Shown here: positions 9,783 through 21,460 of the stretch, one piece after another
How positions within the stretch are numbered: the stretch's first letter is position 1
Layout of the letters: each line of letters opens with the position of its first letter
Notes under the pieces: model-generated
What the model saw: only the letters and a program-made list of their open reading frames with translations
The model's database searches: none
Told to the model about the DNA's origin: nothing
Assembly: GCA_016648135.1 (NCBI GenBank)
Contig: JADDOH010023643.1
Span: 992,001 to 1,056,000 of the forward strand
Direction: 5' to 3'
Origin: Agrypnia vestita
Lineage: Eukaryota; Arthropoda; Insecta; Trichoptera; Phryganeidae
Length of the DNA: 64,000 nucleotides
Translations under genes and position numbers: made by a program

Positions 9783-11052
9783 TCTAAACCTATAAAACTC
9801 AATGACTGTCTGTCTATACAAATCAACACCGTTAATCCGATTCGACTCAAATTTTGCATACTTATGCTTTAGGACCCGGTGCATAAAATAGGTGACATTC
9901 CTTTCCCTCCTCTTTAAACCATCCCCTCCCCAAGATACATTTTCTATATAAATCTACACCGTTTGACCGATCTGTCTCAAATTTTGATGTGTATTCTTAG
10001 GGACTCGGTGGGTGACACAGGTGACATTTCCCCCCTCACCGTTTACCCCACCATCCTTCTCTGATATATATTTTCCATGCAAATCTATACGGTTTGACCG
10101 TTCTAACCCAAATTTTGTGTACTTATTCCTTAGGACCAGTTGGGTAATAAAGGCCCCTCTAACCCATCCCCTCCCCCAGATTTATTTTCTGTACAAATCT
10201 ACACCGCTTGACCAATTGGACCCAAATTTCGTATATATTTTCCCGACGGAAAAAGCAGGACACATTTCTTCCCTAGACATCCTTTCCATCCAAACCTTGA
10301 TTAAATGAAAACATTATTTTAATTGGAGGCTTTCAAAAGCAATGAAACCTTTTGTCACTTTTTAAAAGCAATGGAACTCCCACAAATTCCCGCTTAGAAT
10401 TCAACTCATACACAGAAAGCGAGTGTTATCATAAAATCCCTCCTCTATCACATCGAAGATGCATACAATATCTGTGTTATCTTTATAAAATCTAGAATAA
10501 CTTGGTTGACTCACCCTATTTATAGAGCAAATAGGTTTAAGTTGACCTACATACTCAACGCATTCAAATTATTTATTTTACTCAAACTTTGGTAGGACTA
10601 ACTACTTAAAAAACTGCTTTGTAACTCGTTCCACTTCAAAATACAATCTGTTGAATTCTACATATAATCTAGACATTTTTATTGACAATTCGCTTTTATT
10701 TAAAATGAAACTCCGTAATCTCTTTATGATTATTGAAATAAATTTAATACTTTTTTAATTGAATCCCATTACCTCCCTCTTCCCACCCTTCCCATTTTAT
10801 GCATTATCATAATTTTAATCTTTGAAATATTTATTATTAATCACACATTATTTATCATTGTTTTTTAAATAGTTTTTTTTTACCAGCTTCGAGAAAACTT
10901 CACTGGTCATACTAAACGAATATTTTTTTGATATTATATAATTTTTGTACTGTATGTTTCCCAAAATAAAATTAAATATAATAAAATAAAATTAAAATAA
11001 ATGAAAAAAATATTTTCAACTCAATCCTTAACCGCCGGGTACGAACAGCTAG
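9783..11052 (+). mobile_element. Non-autonomous Helitron candidate
   Basis: Starts TCTAAACCTATAAAACTC after an A (9782) and ends ...GAACAGCTAG at 11052 before a T (11053). That fits Helitron rules: 5' TC, 3' CTRR, insertion between A and T, no target duplication. Just before the 3' end is a GC-rich word (CCGCCGGG) where a terminal hairpin would be expected. The 5' part holds about four degenerate 110-130 bp units (9800-10260), each with CAAATCTACACCG, TTGACCG and CCAAATTTTG...TTAGGACC words. These units recur on the minus strand at 2690-3130 and 48960-49250. No Rep/helicase frame is present. The frame at 10012-10308 is repeat-derived. Confidence 0.55.
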
Positions 11053-11069
11053 TTTAATTTAAAAAAATA

Positions 11070-11510
11070 TGCTAGGAACATACACTCGTAGAATCGTCGA
11101 TAAAGTGTTGTTTTGCTCTCGCTTCTGGTGTGTAGTCATTCACATTGTCTTGTATTGTGTGTGCGATTTGTAACTGAGTGAGTTTGTTTATGTGAGTTAT
11201 AGTATTCTACAAGTCTCCGCATGTATTTTTGTCTCACAGTAAAATATTATATTTTGTAAAGAGGAGACCCGATGAATACGTAAACGGGAGACCAATCATC
11301 ACTCTAGGAATAGGTTTTTGTGCTCGTTTAACTGTCTCTAGTTATGTTTTTTTTCTGCTCCTCCCCATACTAATATCGCGTAATTAAATAATACATCAGT
11401 TTCTAAGGCGTCCCGCTAGATTTATAATGTGTTCTTTCCAGCGAAGATGATCATCGATCAGTATTCCCAAGTGTCGGATGGTTTTAACACGTGTCAGTTT
11501 TTCAATACAT
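11070..11510 (-). pseudogene. Jockey/CR1-type non-LTR RT fragment
   Basis: Minus-strand translation with frame changes reads VKTIRHLGILIDDHLRWKEH, then NLAGRLRN, a WGGA block, LETVKRAQKPI and LPFTYSSGLLF. This order (LGI.ID..L.W..H, LRK, WGGA, ERAQ, PFRYPT) is typical of the region after the RT catalytic core in Jockey- and CR1-type elements. Several stops and frameshifts show decay. It lies next to the Helitron 3' end. Confidence 0.7.
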
Positions 11511-11829
11511 GAATAGGAAGAATTCTGGCAAAAAAACATTTTACTGCAAAACTTTAAATTACAAAGAATCGAAAAAATTACAAAAAAATCAAAAAAATAA
11601 AAAGGTTTTAAATTTTCTAGGCGTGCGCACTTTATTTACGGTGCCGCCTTATACTATTTATTATTTAAAAATCATTTATAGGTATTCTGGTCGATGCTGT
11701 CTATTGACGCATCTAAATAGCGCCTGTTTGATACGCAACTCATAACATTCCCTGACCTAACCTATATCCGTATCTCTTGTCCGCTCCTGTTTCCATCACT
11801 CCGTCCCCCTCTGGCGTGCCAAGCCGGGC
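11511..11829. other. Unassigned sequence
   Basis: Poly-A-rich then mixed composition; the short open frame over 11491-11745 is lysine-rich and has no domain. Confidence 0.45.
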
Positions 11830-12160
11830 GATAGCGCATGCGGTGGACAGGGCTGGAGTCGGTAATTCAGTTACCTGCAAAACGCGTTGATGGGCGAATC
11901 TGTACTCCTTGACATACTGTGTTTTCTGTGATACGTCGCCGTGCGGCCGTGATATTCAACAGATCAAGTGCGTTGTTCCCAACCAACCTCCGGAGGCTTT
12001 TGCCGCTTCCAAGAAAGAAGTCGCGACAGTGCTAAAAGGCGTCCAACTTCAGCAAGGACAAAAGGTAGGCCAGATCCTTGCCATCTAACCTAATCTATAC
12101 CTTTCTTCCAGTCGAGTTGCGTCTCAACTAAATAAAACCAGTTGATACATTGCCCTATAC
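11830..12160 (+). repeat. Dispersed repeat A, copy 1, with a conserved reading frame
   Basis: About 330 bp shared with 25590-25940. The best-conserved part (11930-12090) stays open in one frame, reading DTSPCGRDIQQIKC... and EVATVLKGVQLQQGQK, and ends in AAAAGGTAGGCCAGATCC, which could be a splice donor. The second copy keeps EVATVLKGVQLQ but has a frameshift upstream. I do not recognise the protein. It may be a fragment of a mobile-element gene or a host exon spread by a transposon. Confidence 0.55.
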
Positions 12161-13447
12161 TGTCTGCATCTCAATCCAGTGAATCGGGTTCCTGCTTCTG
12201 TTTTATTCTGCTTCTTTTTCTGATTCTTCTTCTGCTTACCCTGCTTCTTCTTATTATTCTGCTGCGAGAAGTAGTGCCTGGACAATCTGTAGTTAGAAGC
12301 CGTGAGGACGATCTAACACTTGTGGAGGACTTGCATTACCAGTCGCGTCTCATCTAAACGAGGCCATCATATGTCAATATTGACAAGAACTAGACTAAGC
12401 AGACATAAAATGCTGCAGATAGAATAACACCCCATATACTAAAAAAATATACTGATAGTCGATAAGGTAATCCCACTTAAAGTACCTTCTCTTGTCGATC
12501 AGAGTACCGGGTCACTAGTGGACACCTTGCTCTTTCATCCTGTTGTATTGTGAAGGGATTTTTTTATTTCACATGTGGATAAATATTAAAAAAACAGGGG
12601 AGGGGTGTTACTGCGAGGGTGGCGCAGGGGTTACTGCAGAGCGGACGCAGCGGTCTTATTGTACTTATTGTACCCGCCTTGTATATTCTTAAATCAAACA
12701 CTCGGCTCTATTCTGAAATAAGCAATATTACACTACAAGTAATTGAATGTTTCGGTGTTAACTTTGTGGAAATCCATTATGAACAATGTGATGAATCACC
12801 TGTTTCTATAGAATTTTTTTTTATTTTATTTTATTATTTTATTTTGAACTCTAAGATGATTTAAATGCTACGCGGAAAAAAAATTGAGCTAAACCCACCT
12901 GGCGGAGTATTGGCGCTACAAAAATTTGGGGATGATGAAACGCTAGTGTTGGGAGGGAGTTAGTAGCGATTGATCGGATATAGGTTACGGGCAGTTACTA
13001 ATCAATTTTTATAAATCATATTAATCTTGTGGTAAAGCCGTGTTTGGTACAAATGGTTGACGATCGATGCGGTCCGAGCGGTCCGCAAGTGCTTCCCAAA
13101 AAAAATGCTGAACATGGTTTTCAGAGATTTGGGGCGCGATTATTGCGTTTAGAGCCGTTAAAAAACCGATTAACGTCTACTCTAAGGTGACGATGATATT
13201 GACAGTTCCACGAGGTTTCTGAATTATAGACTTTTTTGCTGTGGTTTTGAAACCGCTTAAACGTCATTAATCGCCTTCTTAAGTGGATTGCCGCGCGAGA
13301 GAGATAGCAGAATATGAGCAAAGGCAAGGAAGGCAGGTTCTAATCGGGGGATCGCGCGAGGAAAACGCCCATAAATAATTTATAAGAATTGGCCGTGGAG
13401 CACGGATTAAACGTATACGTTGTACCAGAGGGGTGACCTTAACTGAG
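12161..13447. other. Unassigned sequence
   Basis: Includes a CTT/CTG-rich stretch at 12195-12265 that gives a Leu-rich open frame, which I do not regard as coding. The rest has normal composition and no recognised gene. Confidence 0.5.
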
Positions 13448-13655
13448 CGGATAATGATTTATTTTCGTTTCGCGGGAGTCGGATAACGTAGGCAGATAGG
13501 AAATTTAACTATAATTCCATTATATTTATCTGTAGACTGACGCTCTATCGAGGAGCGAATAATGATTCATTTTCGTTTCGCGGGAGTCGAATAACGTAGG
13601 CGGGTAGAGAAGTTAACTATAATTCTATTATATTTATCTGTAGACTAACGCTCTT
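13448..13655 (+). repeat. 108-bp tandem duplication
   Basis: Two copies of a unit with GATTTATTTTCGTTTCGCGG, ATAACGTAGGC and TTATCTGTAGACT. CGTTTCGCGGGAGTCG falls at 13466 and 13574, a 108-bp spacing. Identity is about 90 percent by eye. Confidence 0.8.
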
Positions 13656-15680
13656 CAGGCTTTTACAACAGATAGGTAATTGTGCAATGACGGTATATAC
13701 GGTTAGGAAAGAGATAACGATAACGTGTAAGCATATTAATGGCACGACAAGAAAATAATATACTCGAATATAGATACAATATATTAACTATGTAATCACT
13801 ACAAACCTGTCCGACGTTAGCGTAGTTTCAACAGGACGGGTAACGTGTATACGATTGGCTATTCTAGCTCAGATTTCGCCGGGTTTGGTAGTAATAACCA
13901 CAAAACATAATTGGAACAAGTGTATCTAGATAAGAATATTGTAAATAAAATAATATGAATGTGCGGCCCATATACACATGAAATAAAAGGATAAAGCGTA
14001 TGGGGATCTTATAGATGGATGGATAAATGAAACAAATATATATAGGAGTAAATGCAAGTAAAAAGCAAGCATATAAGTACCAAAAACATAGGAGAACATA
14101 GTGTGATAGAAATTCGAAGACGGGAGGAACAATAATGTGAAGTGGAACGGATATAGCAAGAGCATGTAATAATGATAAACGTACAAATACAGACAACTAC
14201 TTGAGACCGATTCGACAGATACTAGCAATCTTTCAACACACCTCTAAGAACATGGTGAGCGGTATATAGTTATCAGCGGAGGCGTCCAGTGCCTTGGCAA
14301 TAAATGAGCACTGAATTAATCCGACGCCTTGCCTGCGGCACTGGAGGTTTATTTACTTATTTGTTTTATTTGTTTTCATTTATTGGGTTTCTTACAGCCA
14401 TATAATTAATCAATCTTTGAAGAAAAGACAATAATTGATGCACAGAGTTTTGGGCCAATTACGCGAAAACACATACATACAATCGATAAAAGAATAATAA
14501 AAACATGTCCAATAGTGGGTTGTGTGAGTGTGTATCTGTGTGTTTATTTATTTATTTATTTATTTTGTTTTGGGAAAAAAATTAAAAGCAAAACGATCTT
14601 AAAAATCTTCCACTGAATTTAAAAATTTAATTTAACTTACATTAATAGTTTATTGTGTTATAGCGAATAGTACTCTTCCAGTATTATATTGTTCGAGAAT
14701 ATTCACTGTCTATGTAACATAGTTACTTTGTGGATCAATCTTACTGCCAATAAAAATAATAATAAATGGTTACAAATTATGTTTAAATTCCGCAACGGAG
14801 GGAGCTAATACGTCCCTGTGCGCGGAGAGTCGCGGCCAAAAGACAGGATTCATTTGATGATCCACGAGAAAGATCGCCCAAAATTAATTTAAAATTAGGT
14901 ATAGTACCTTTGAACGATTGTTTTATCTAGGTATGCAGTGTGTACATGTTGAGTGTAGGGAAATTGATACAATGATATAGCAGCCAAGGATCGTTAAATT
15001 TCCGATAAAGACGAGTGAAAATACGAGGGAACGGGGCATAATAATGGTAGATAATGAAGAAACATCAACTATGATTAGGGGAGTACCCGATAGATTGTGG
15101 TTACGGTTGATCAAACGACAATATGGACTGAACTTAGAAATTAAATATTAAAAATTAATTATCGCGCTTGTGAAGCGAGTTCAAACCGTCTGAAGCCACC
15201 AAGTCCGTCCCAAAACAGGCACAGGGAGGAGACAGAGACGGCAACAGGAGGTGGGATCAACTGACATATCCGAGTGGAGATATGGTTTTTTTTTGCCAAA
15301 TTGAATCTTAGGAACAAAGATTTAGGTTTCAAGGGAAGTAGAATATTGAAAATCCTGGAAACACACGACTTAGGACCTTTTCCCGCTAGGGGGGTTTTAA
15401 AATGTCAAGACGCAGCAGATTTCGGGCAGTTGGTGTGAACGTCTACGGGGTGTGAAATCCGCGTCGGTTGTTTTTTTGAGTGAAAGTTACCGTCGACTTA
15501 GAGTGTCCAGTGGATATAGTGAAAATTATAGTTTAATTTCAAGTGAAAGTTGTGTACGGGTAAATATACTCTTCGACATTGTTTATTGCTCACGTTAAAA
15601 GAAAAGGGGGGTACGGGTTTGATTTTATTTTATAAGGGGTAATTAATTTGGCATATTAGAACTTCGGAAATTACTGCGCT
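13656..15680. other. Unassigned sequence
   Basis: No recognisable gene. A TTTA microsatellite lies at 14543-14564. The overlapping minus-strand frames at 13864-14228 are hydrophobic AT-driven reads without domain support. Isolated GC-richer patches occur near 15170-15270. Confidence 0.5.
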
Positions 15681-18130
15681 TTATTGATTTGATTAGTCCG
15701 GCATATATAGAACTGATATTTGCAGATCTCCGGAAACTAGCTGTGCGTTATAAAGATACCTATTTTATGCTAAACACGCGGGAAATTGTTAATAAATCTT
15801 GTAAAAATACCTATCTTATGCTAAATACGCGAGGTCCTGTTAAAAGAGTTTCAACTCAGAGTACGGGTTTGATTTTATTTTATAAAGGTAATTAATCTGG
15901 CATATCGGAACTTCGGAAATCACTATGTTCTATAAAGTTAATTATTTTTGTCGTCTTACTAGGTTCACAGAATAATATTCGCAGAATTTCAGGAAACGGT
16001 AGAGTTCAAATTTAGTTAAATTTTCGTTTTACTAAGTATAGTATTGGCGGATCCCTGGAAACTAGCTGTGCGTTATAAAAATACCTATTTTATGCTAAAC
16101 ACGCGGGAAGTTGTTAAAGGATAAAGGAGTTGTTACTAACAGATTCGATTTTAAATAAGTCTTATAAAATACCTATCTTTGCTAAATACGCGAGGTCTCA
16201 TTTTAATTTTTACATTTGTAAGGCATATAATATTTCGTTTTATGAAATGTTTCGATTAGACCGGGTTTATTTTAGTTATCGAAAGAATATTTAGTTTATT
16301 TTAATAATTTTTTTTTGTTTATGTTTAATAGTAAGAGTCCGTTAAAATTATAGCGAATAAATTCTGGGATTAAAAATACGTCTAGTGAAAAATATATAGC
16401 TGAACTCGCGGGGTATCAGGTTCAGCCCATAATAATCTAGATTTTCATTTCGTTTAAAATTATATAGAGTAATTCCGTGAGAATCGGGGTTTATTTACAA
16501 TTCCACAGATGTATAAATTCCATTATTCTAGAAAATTATATAAAATAATCTCGTGAGAATCGGGGTTTATTTACAATTTCACAGATGTATAAATTCCATT
16601 ATTCTAGAAAATTATATAAAATAATCTCGTGAGAATCGGGACTTATTTACAATGTTACAGATGTATGAAATTTCATCATTCTAAAAAAATTATATAAAAT
16701 AATCTCGTGGGGGTCGGGGTTTATTTACGGTTTTACAGAAGTACAAGTTTCACTATTTTATAAAGTATATAAAATTGCTTCCGTTCGGCCCGGGTTATCT
16801 TATATTATATAGGAAAACATAGGTCTCGCGCTATTAAAACATATAAAAACGTTTCATGTGGCCGGGATTATTACGCGCGATGGGGAAAGTCTATAAGGTA
16901 AAAATATGTTTAATTTGGTTCGGGTTATTTTATATTTTATGAAAGATCGCCTCGCGGACTTTAACTATGAAAAAATGTTTCAATTAGTTCTGATTATACT
17001 TTAGGAGTGATGTAAACTTCGCGGTTGTAATCCTATATAAAAATCACGTTAGTATAATTTGGGTTATTTAATATTTTATGAAAGATATTTGCCTCGCGGA
17101 CTTAAACTATGAAAAAATGTTTCAATTAGTTCTGGTTATACTTTAGGAGTGATGTAAACTTCGCGGTTGTAATCCTATATAAAAATCACGTTAGTATAAT
17201 GTGGGTTACTTTGTATTGTACGAAAACGTAAATCTCGCGTATAAAAACGCGTATAAACAAAAAACGTATATCATGCATTCAAACATATAAAAACTTCTAG
17301 TACATTGTTTCGACAGACCGGGGTTGTATTATACTTATAAAGATGTTGTAGGGCCTCGTTATATTGAAAATATATAAAAACCGCCTGGGGCCGGGTCTTC
17401 TTATTTATAAACTATATAAGATTTCGTCACATTTAGTTATATAAAATGCTTACGTTCGAGAATTCGCGTTTCATTTTAAGCATATATAAATATAGGGTCC
17501 CGTTTTTAAACAATGTTAGTGTTTCGTTTAGAATTCGCGCCTTCATTTAATAAATATGAAACATGTAGATTTCAATCAGAACTATTTTAAAATGATTCGT
17601 TTAGAAATTCGCGTCTTGTATTATAAATGTGAAAATTATAGTTTTCGTTTTGAGCTAAAACGTGTGAACATAGAAACACTACAGCTTTGACCGCTATTTT
17701 GTTTACTATGCCTAGGACATTCTTGCGGTTTATTAGGCCTGATGATAAAATTTAAACTCTTACTCTGTTTAAAATATACGTAGTGTCTCCGCCTAGATTG
17801 GCTTCACGATATACCTTATGAAATTTGTAAGTTCCGTTGTCCTAAAATTATATAAAATTACCTTCGTTTAGATCGGGTTATATCATATTCCTCGTGGAAC
17901 GCGTAAACCTCGTTGTCCTGAAACTAAATAAGGATGTTTCATCTAGACCTGGTTCATTTTACATTTTAGGAAGAATATAAGTCCCGCGTCTTTCACTACA
18001 TAAAATGGATTTGGTAAGATTGGGGTTGTTTATACTTGTAGAAATTACAGAATCCCGTTATTCCTAAACTATATTAAAATGATAAATTATATTAAAATGA
18101 TTTAAACTATATTAAAATTTGCCGGAGAGT
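15681..18130 (+). repeat. Large decayed complex satellite
   Basis: About 2.4 kb built of diverged 60-150 bp units sharing TATATAAAAT, a CGCGG-type word and GGGTTATTT. The clearest internal arrays are 76-78 bp units with CGGGGTTTATTTAC-type starts at 16485, 16561, 16637 and 16715, and a 142-bp duplication (GCCTCGCGGACTT at 16949 and 17091). TGCTAAACACGCGGG or a close variant recurs at about 15768, 15820, 16093 and 16180. No protein signal. It resembles an old satellite or the long non-coding part of a large element. Confidence 0.65.
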
Positions 18131-18189
18131 GGATATCAAATATTCGAGGTGATAGTAAAATTATATTAAGAATAATATAATTTTATTAT

Positions 18190-18380
18190 CAATGCACAAA
18201 CTTGGCAATGAACTACCTACATATGTCGACATTTTAAATCTCTCTCAAAATTTAAAAAATCATTATATGATCATTTCTTTTCAAAATATTAAATTTTTAT
18301 ATAATGTCTTAAATTTTTTATATATACCTGGCTATTCAAATTTAATATTGCTATATTATCGGTGAGTAAAAATTTCTGAG
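18190..18380 (+). pseudogene. C-terminal scrap of a non-LTR retrotransposon protein
   Basis: A frame from about 18194 reads HKLGNELPTYVDILNLSQNL, resembling the last residues of Jockey-type RT proteins (NKL...VDIF..S..KFK). The tandem array and the terminal sequence GTAAAAGGC...TTAAGCCGTG follow, so 18190-19541 is best read as one 5'-truncated non-LTR 3' end. Confidence 0.4.
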
Positions 18381-19440
18381 ATCACTACTTTACACTTTTT
18401 TGCATATATACTTTTTTTACATATATGTCTAACCTCATTATTTTTGAACTATGTATATATACTTTTTTCATTTATACCCTTTATTTTTCTTTTACATTTA
18501 ATCGTTTGTTGTATTTTAATTATGTATAAACCTGCTACTTTACACTTTTTGCATATATACCTTTTTTACATATATGTCTAACCTCATTATGTTTAAACTA
18601 TGTATATATACTTTTTTACATTTATACCCTTTATTTTTCTTTTACATTTAATCGTTTGTTGTATTTTAATTATGTATAAACCTGCTACTTTACACCTTTT
18701 TGCATATATACTTTTTACATATATGTCTAACCTCATTATGTTTAAACTATGTATATATACTTTTTTACATTTATACCCTTTATTTTTCTTTTACATTTAA
18801 TCGTTTGCTGTATTTTAATTATGTATAAACCTGCTACTTTACACTTTTTGCATATATACTTTTTTACATATATGTCTAACCTCATTATGTTTAAACTATG
18901 TATATATATACCTTTTTTACATTTATACCCTTTATTTTTCTTTTACGTTTAATCGTTTGTTGTATTTTAATTATGTATAAACCTGCTACTTTACACCTTT
19001 TTGCATATATACTTTTTTTACATACATGTCTAACCTCATTATGTTTAAACTATGTATATATACCTTTTTACATTTATACCCTTTATTTTTCTTTTACGTT
19101 TAATCGTTTGTTGTATTTTAATTATGTATAAACCTGCTACTTTACACTTTTTGCATATATACTTTTTTTACATATATGTCTAACCTCATTATGTTTAAAC
19201 TATGTATATATATACTTTTTTACATTTATACCCTTTATTTTTCTTTTACATTTAATCGTTTGTTGTATTTTAATTATGTATAAACCTGCTGCTTTACACC
19301 TTTTTGCATATATACTTTTTTTACATACATGTCTAACCTCATTATTTTTAAACTATGTATATATACTTTTTTGCATTTATACCCTTTATTTTTCTTTTAC
19401 ATTTAATCGTTTGTTGTATTTTAATTATGTATAAACCTGT
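18381..19440 (+). repeat. Seven 150-bp tandem units in a non-LTR 3' UTR
   Basis: The word CCTGCTACTTTACAC or a close variant marks unit boundaries at 18531, 18681, 18830, 18982, 19133, 19285 and 19436, giving seven units of 149-152 bp with very few differences. Each has ACATATATGTCTAACC and CATTTAATCGTTTG. Open frames across it just repeat the unit (LHLIVCCILIMYKPATLH) and are not a gene. The array is followed at once by a LINE-like terminus and a TAA microsatellite. Confidence 0.92.
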
Positions 19441-19468
19441 TGTAAAAGGCTATTAAGCCGTGTAATTA

Positions 19469-19541
<73 letters not shown>
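19441..19541 (+). repeat. LINE 3' terminus with TAA microsatellite tail
   Basis: TGTAAAAGGC..TTAAGCCGTGTAATTAATTAA is followed by about 24 TAA units (19470-19541). The terminus resembles those at 31580-31605 (TGTAAAAGCC..AAGGCGTTAAATAATTAA) and, on the minus strand, near 34030-34050. I read the TAA run as an expanded retrotransposon tail. Confidence 0.7.
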
Positions 19542-20498
19542 TTAAGAATAAAACTAAATCGGCGGACCCTAAAAGTAATATGTATTGACCTTATAAAGAT
19601 GTAGACTAGTGGGGTTTTATTATAGAAGCAATCAATTCTTTAACAACAACAAGTGGACAAGTGGTTGCTTCATGGTTTTGTTAAAACTTATAAATGGATG
19701 GAATCCTAGATTCAAAGCTTAATCCCGGTATTTCGGATAAATATAAGAATATGTAACATCAGAAAATAACGGGTAACGGGTTTTATGAAAAATATCGGTG
19801 CGTATAATCATTAGAGTATGATCATTAGAATTGGAGTCTAGTCTCGATGACCCGGGAAGTACGGATACGTAAGACGGAAATAAGGACTATGTTGCAGTAT
19901 TATTAAGATATATAAATACTTACAATTGTCGAGCTAGAGTCTAATTCCGGTATCTCGAGGAATATAAATTCAAGGAAAAGAAAATAATGTCTAGTTTCGG
20001 TTTGATTAAGGTATATACACCGTATAGTTGCCGAGGCTGGATACTAAGCCCCAGCTACGGAAACTTATAAGCGCGTAATGGCAGGATCAAAGGTTAGGTC
20101 GCGAACTATAGTTAATTAGGGGCCTGTGAATCGTATGCGCGTGCAAGGCAAGTGTCCGCAATCCTTAGGTATAAAGTGAGGTACATAAAGTGAAACTACG
20201 ATGCACTGGAATGGATATAATCGGCGGCAGATGGGTAAGTCATGTCATCCTCTTTCCGTTTTGAGATTATAACGATATATAAAGGTGGCGCACGATTAAG
20301 AAGAATGGTCTCGGGTTCGACACCCCAGACAGAGACGGAAGAAGCGCCGACAGTGAAAGCTAACCCCTGTACCGTAAACTTTACATATGTTTTCCCACAG
20401 GTGTTGTTTGCATGTTGGATCCGTACTGACCATAATAGGGGCGAATTAATTTGCCAAATAACCCTTCTCTGCATGTGTGTGAACTTCCAGGGATCGCG
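19542..20498. other. Unassigned sequence with one B-box-like word
   Basis: No gene recognised. GGGTTCGACACCCC at 20323-20336 resembles a tRNA T-arm, and a weak SINE head may lie just upstream, but no full tRNA fold is present. Confidence 0.4.
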
Positions 20499-20796
20499 CG
20501 GCCCGTGTGCTCGACGCCGAACTTAATTATTCATTTCTATTTATTTATTTAATTGATGATTCATTAATTAATTAGGTATTTATTTGTCTATTCATATGCC
20601 GCGTCCCAGTTATATATAGTCAGGCGGCGTTTCGATAGCATCATCATCGGCCCGTGTGCTCGACGCCGAACTTAATTATTCATTTCTATTTATTTATTTA
20701 ATTGATGATTCATTAATTAATTAGGTATTTATTTGTCTATTCATATGCCGCGTCCCAGTTATATATAGTCAGGCGGCGTTTCGATAGCATCATCAT
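20499..20796 (+). repeat. 149-bp perfect or near-perfect tandem duplication
   Basis: Copies 20499-20647 and 20648-20796 look identical by eye (CGGCCCGTGTGCTCGACG start, TTAATTAATTAGGTATTT middle). Each ends in the first unit of the minisatellite that follows. Confidence 0.9.
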
Positions 20797-21460
20797 CATC
20801 ACCATCATCAGCAATGTCCCAGTTATATATTGTCAGGAGACGTTTCAATAGTACCATCATCATCATCTTCATTAGCGGTGTTCCAGTCATATATAGTCAG
20901 GAGGCGTTCCGATAGTATCATCATCATCATTAGCGGTGTTTCAGATTTATATCGTCGGGAGGCGTTGCGATAGTATCATCATCATCAACATCATCATTAG
21001 CGGTGTCCCAGTTATATATCGTCAAGAGACGTTTCGATAGTATCATCAACATCATCATCATAGCAGTGTCCCAGTTGTATACCGTCAGGAGGTGTTTCAA
21101 TAGTATCATCATCATCATCATCATAGCAGTGTCCCAGTTGTATATCGTCGGGAGGTGTTTCAATAGTATCATCATCATCATCATCATTAGCAGTGTCCCA
21201 GTTATATATAGTCAGGGGGCGTTTCGATAGCATCATCATCATCATCATCATCATTAGCGGTGTTTCAGCTATATATCGTCAGGAGTCGTTACGATAGTAT
21301 CATCATCATCATTAGCGGTGTTTCGGCTATATATAGTCAGGAGACGTTACGATAGTATCATCATCATCATCATCATCACTAGCGGCGGTTCAGCTAAATA
21401 TCATCAGGTGACGTTTCGATAGTGACAACATCATCTTCATCAGTGATGGCAGGGTTCCAG
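20797..21460 (+). repeat. ATC-rich minisatellite, about ten units
   Basis: Units of 57-70 bp consist of a variable ATC run plus a core like TTAGCGGTGTCCCAGTTATA, then TATCGTCAGGAGGCGTTTCGA and TAGTATC. The cores CAGTTATAT or a variant recur near 20820, 20886, 20943, 21009, 21070, 21132, 21198, 21267, 21326 and 21391. The ATC run length varies from unit to unit. Long frames on both strands (poly-Met, poly-Ile, poly-Asp) are artefacts of the repeat. Confidence 0.9.

Noticed and set aside
12142..12357. Leu-rich frame resembling a membrane peptide
   Set aside because: Produced by a CTT/CTG-rich low-complexity stretch, with no homolog visible and no gene context.
18600..19131. Three consecutive hydrophobic frames with the same sequence
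   Set aside because: They are the 150-bp tandem unit read in shifting frames, in a non-LTR 3' UTR.
20930..21254. Overlapping open frames on both strands with poly-Met, poly-Ile and poly-Asp
   Set aside because: They are translations of the ATC minisatellite and change with unit length; there is no protein signal.
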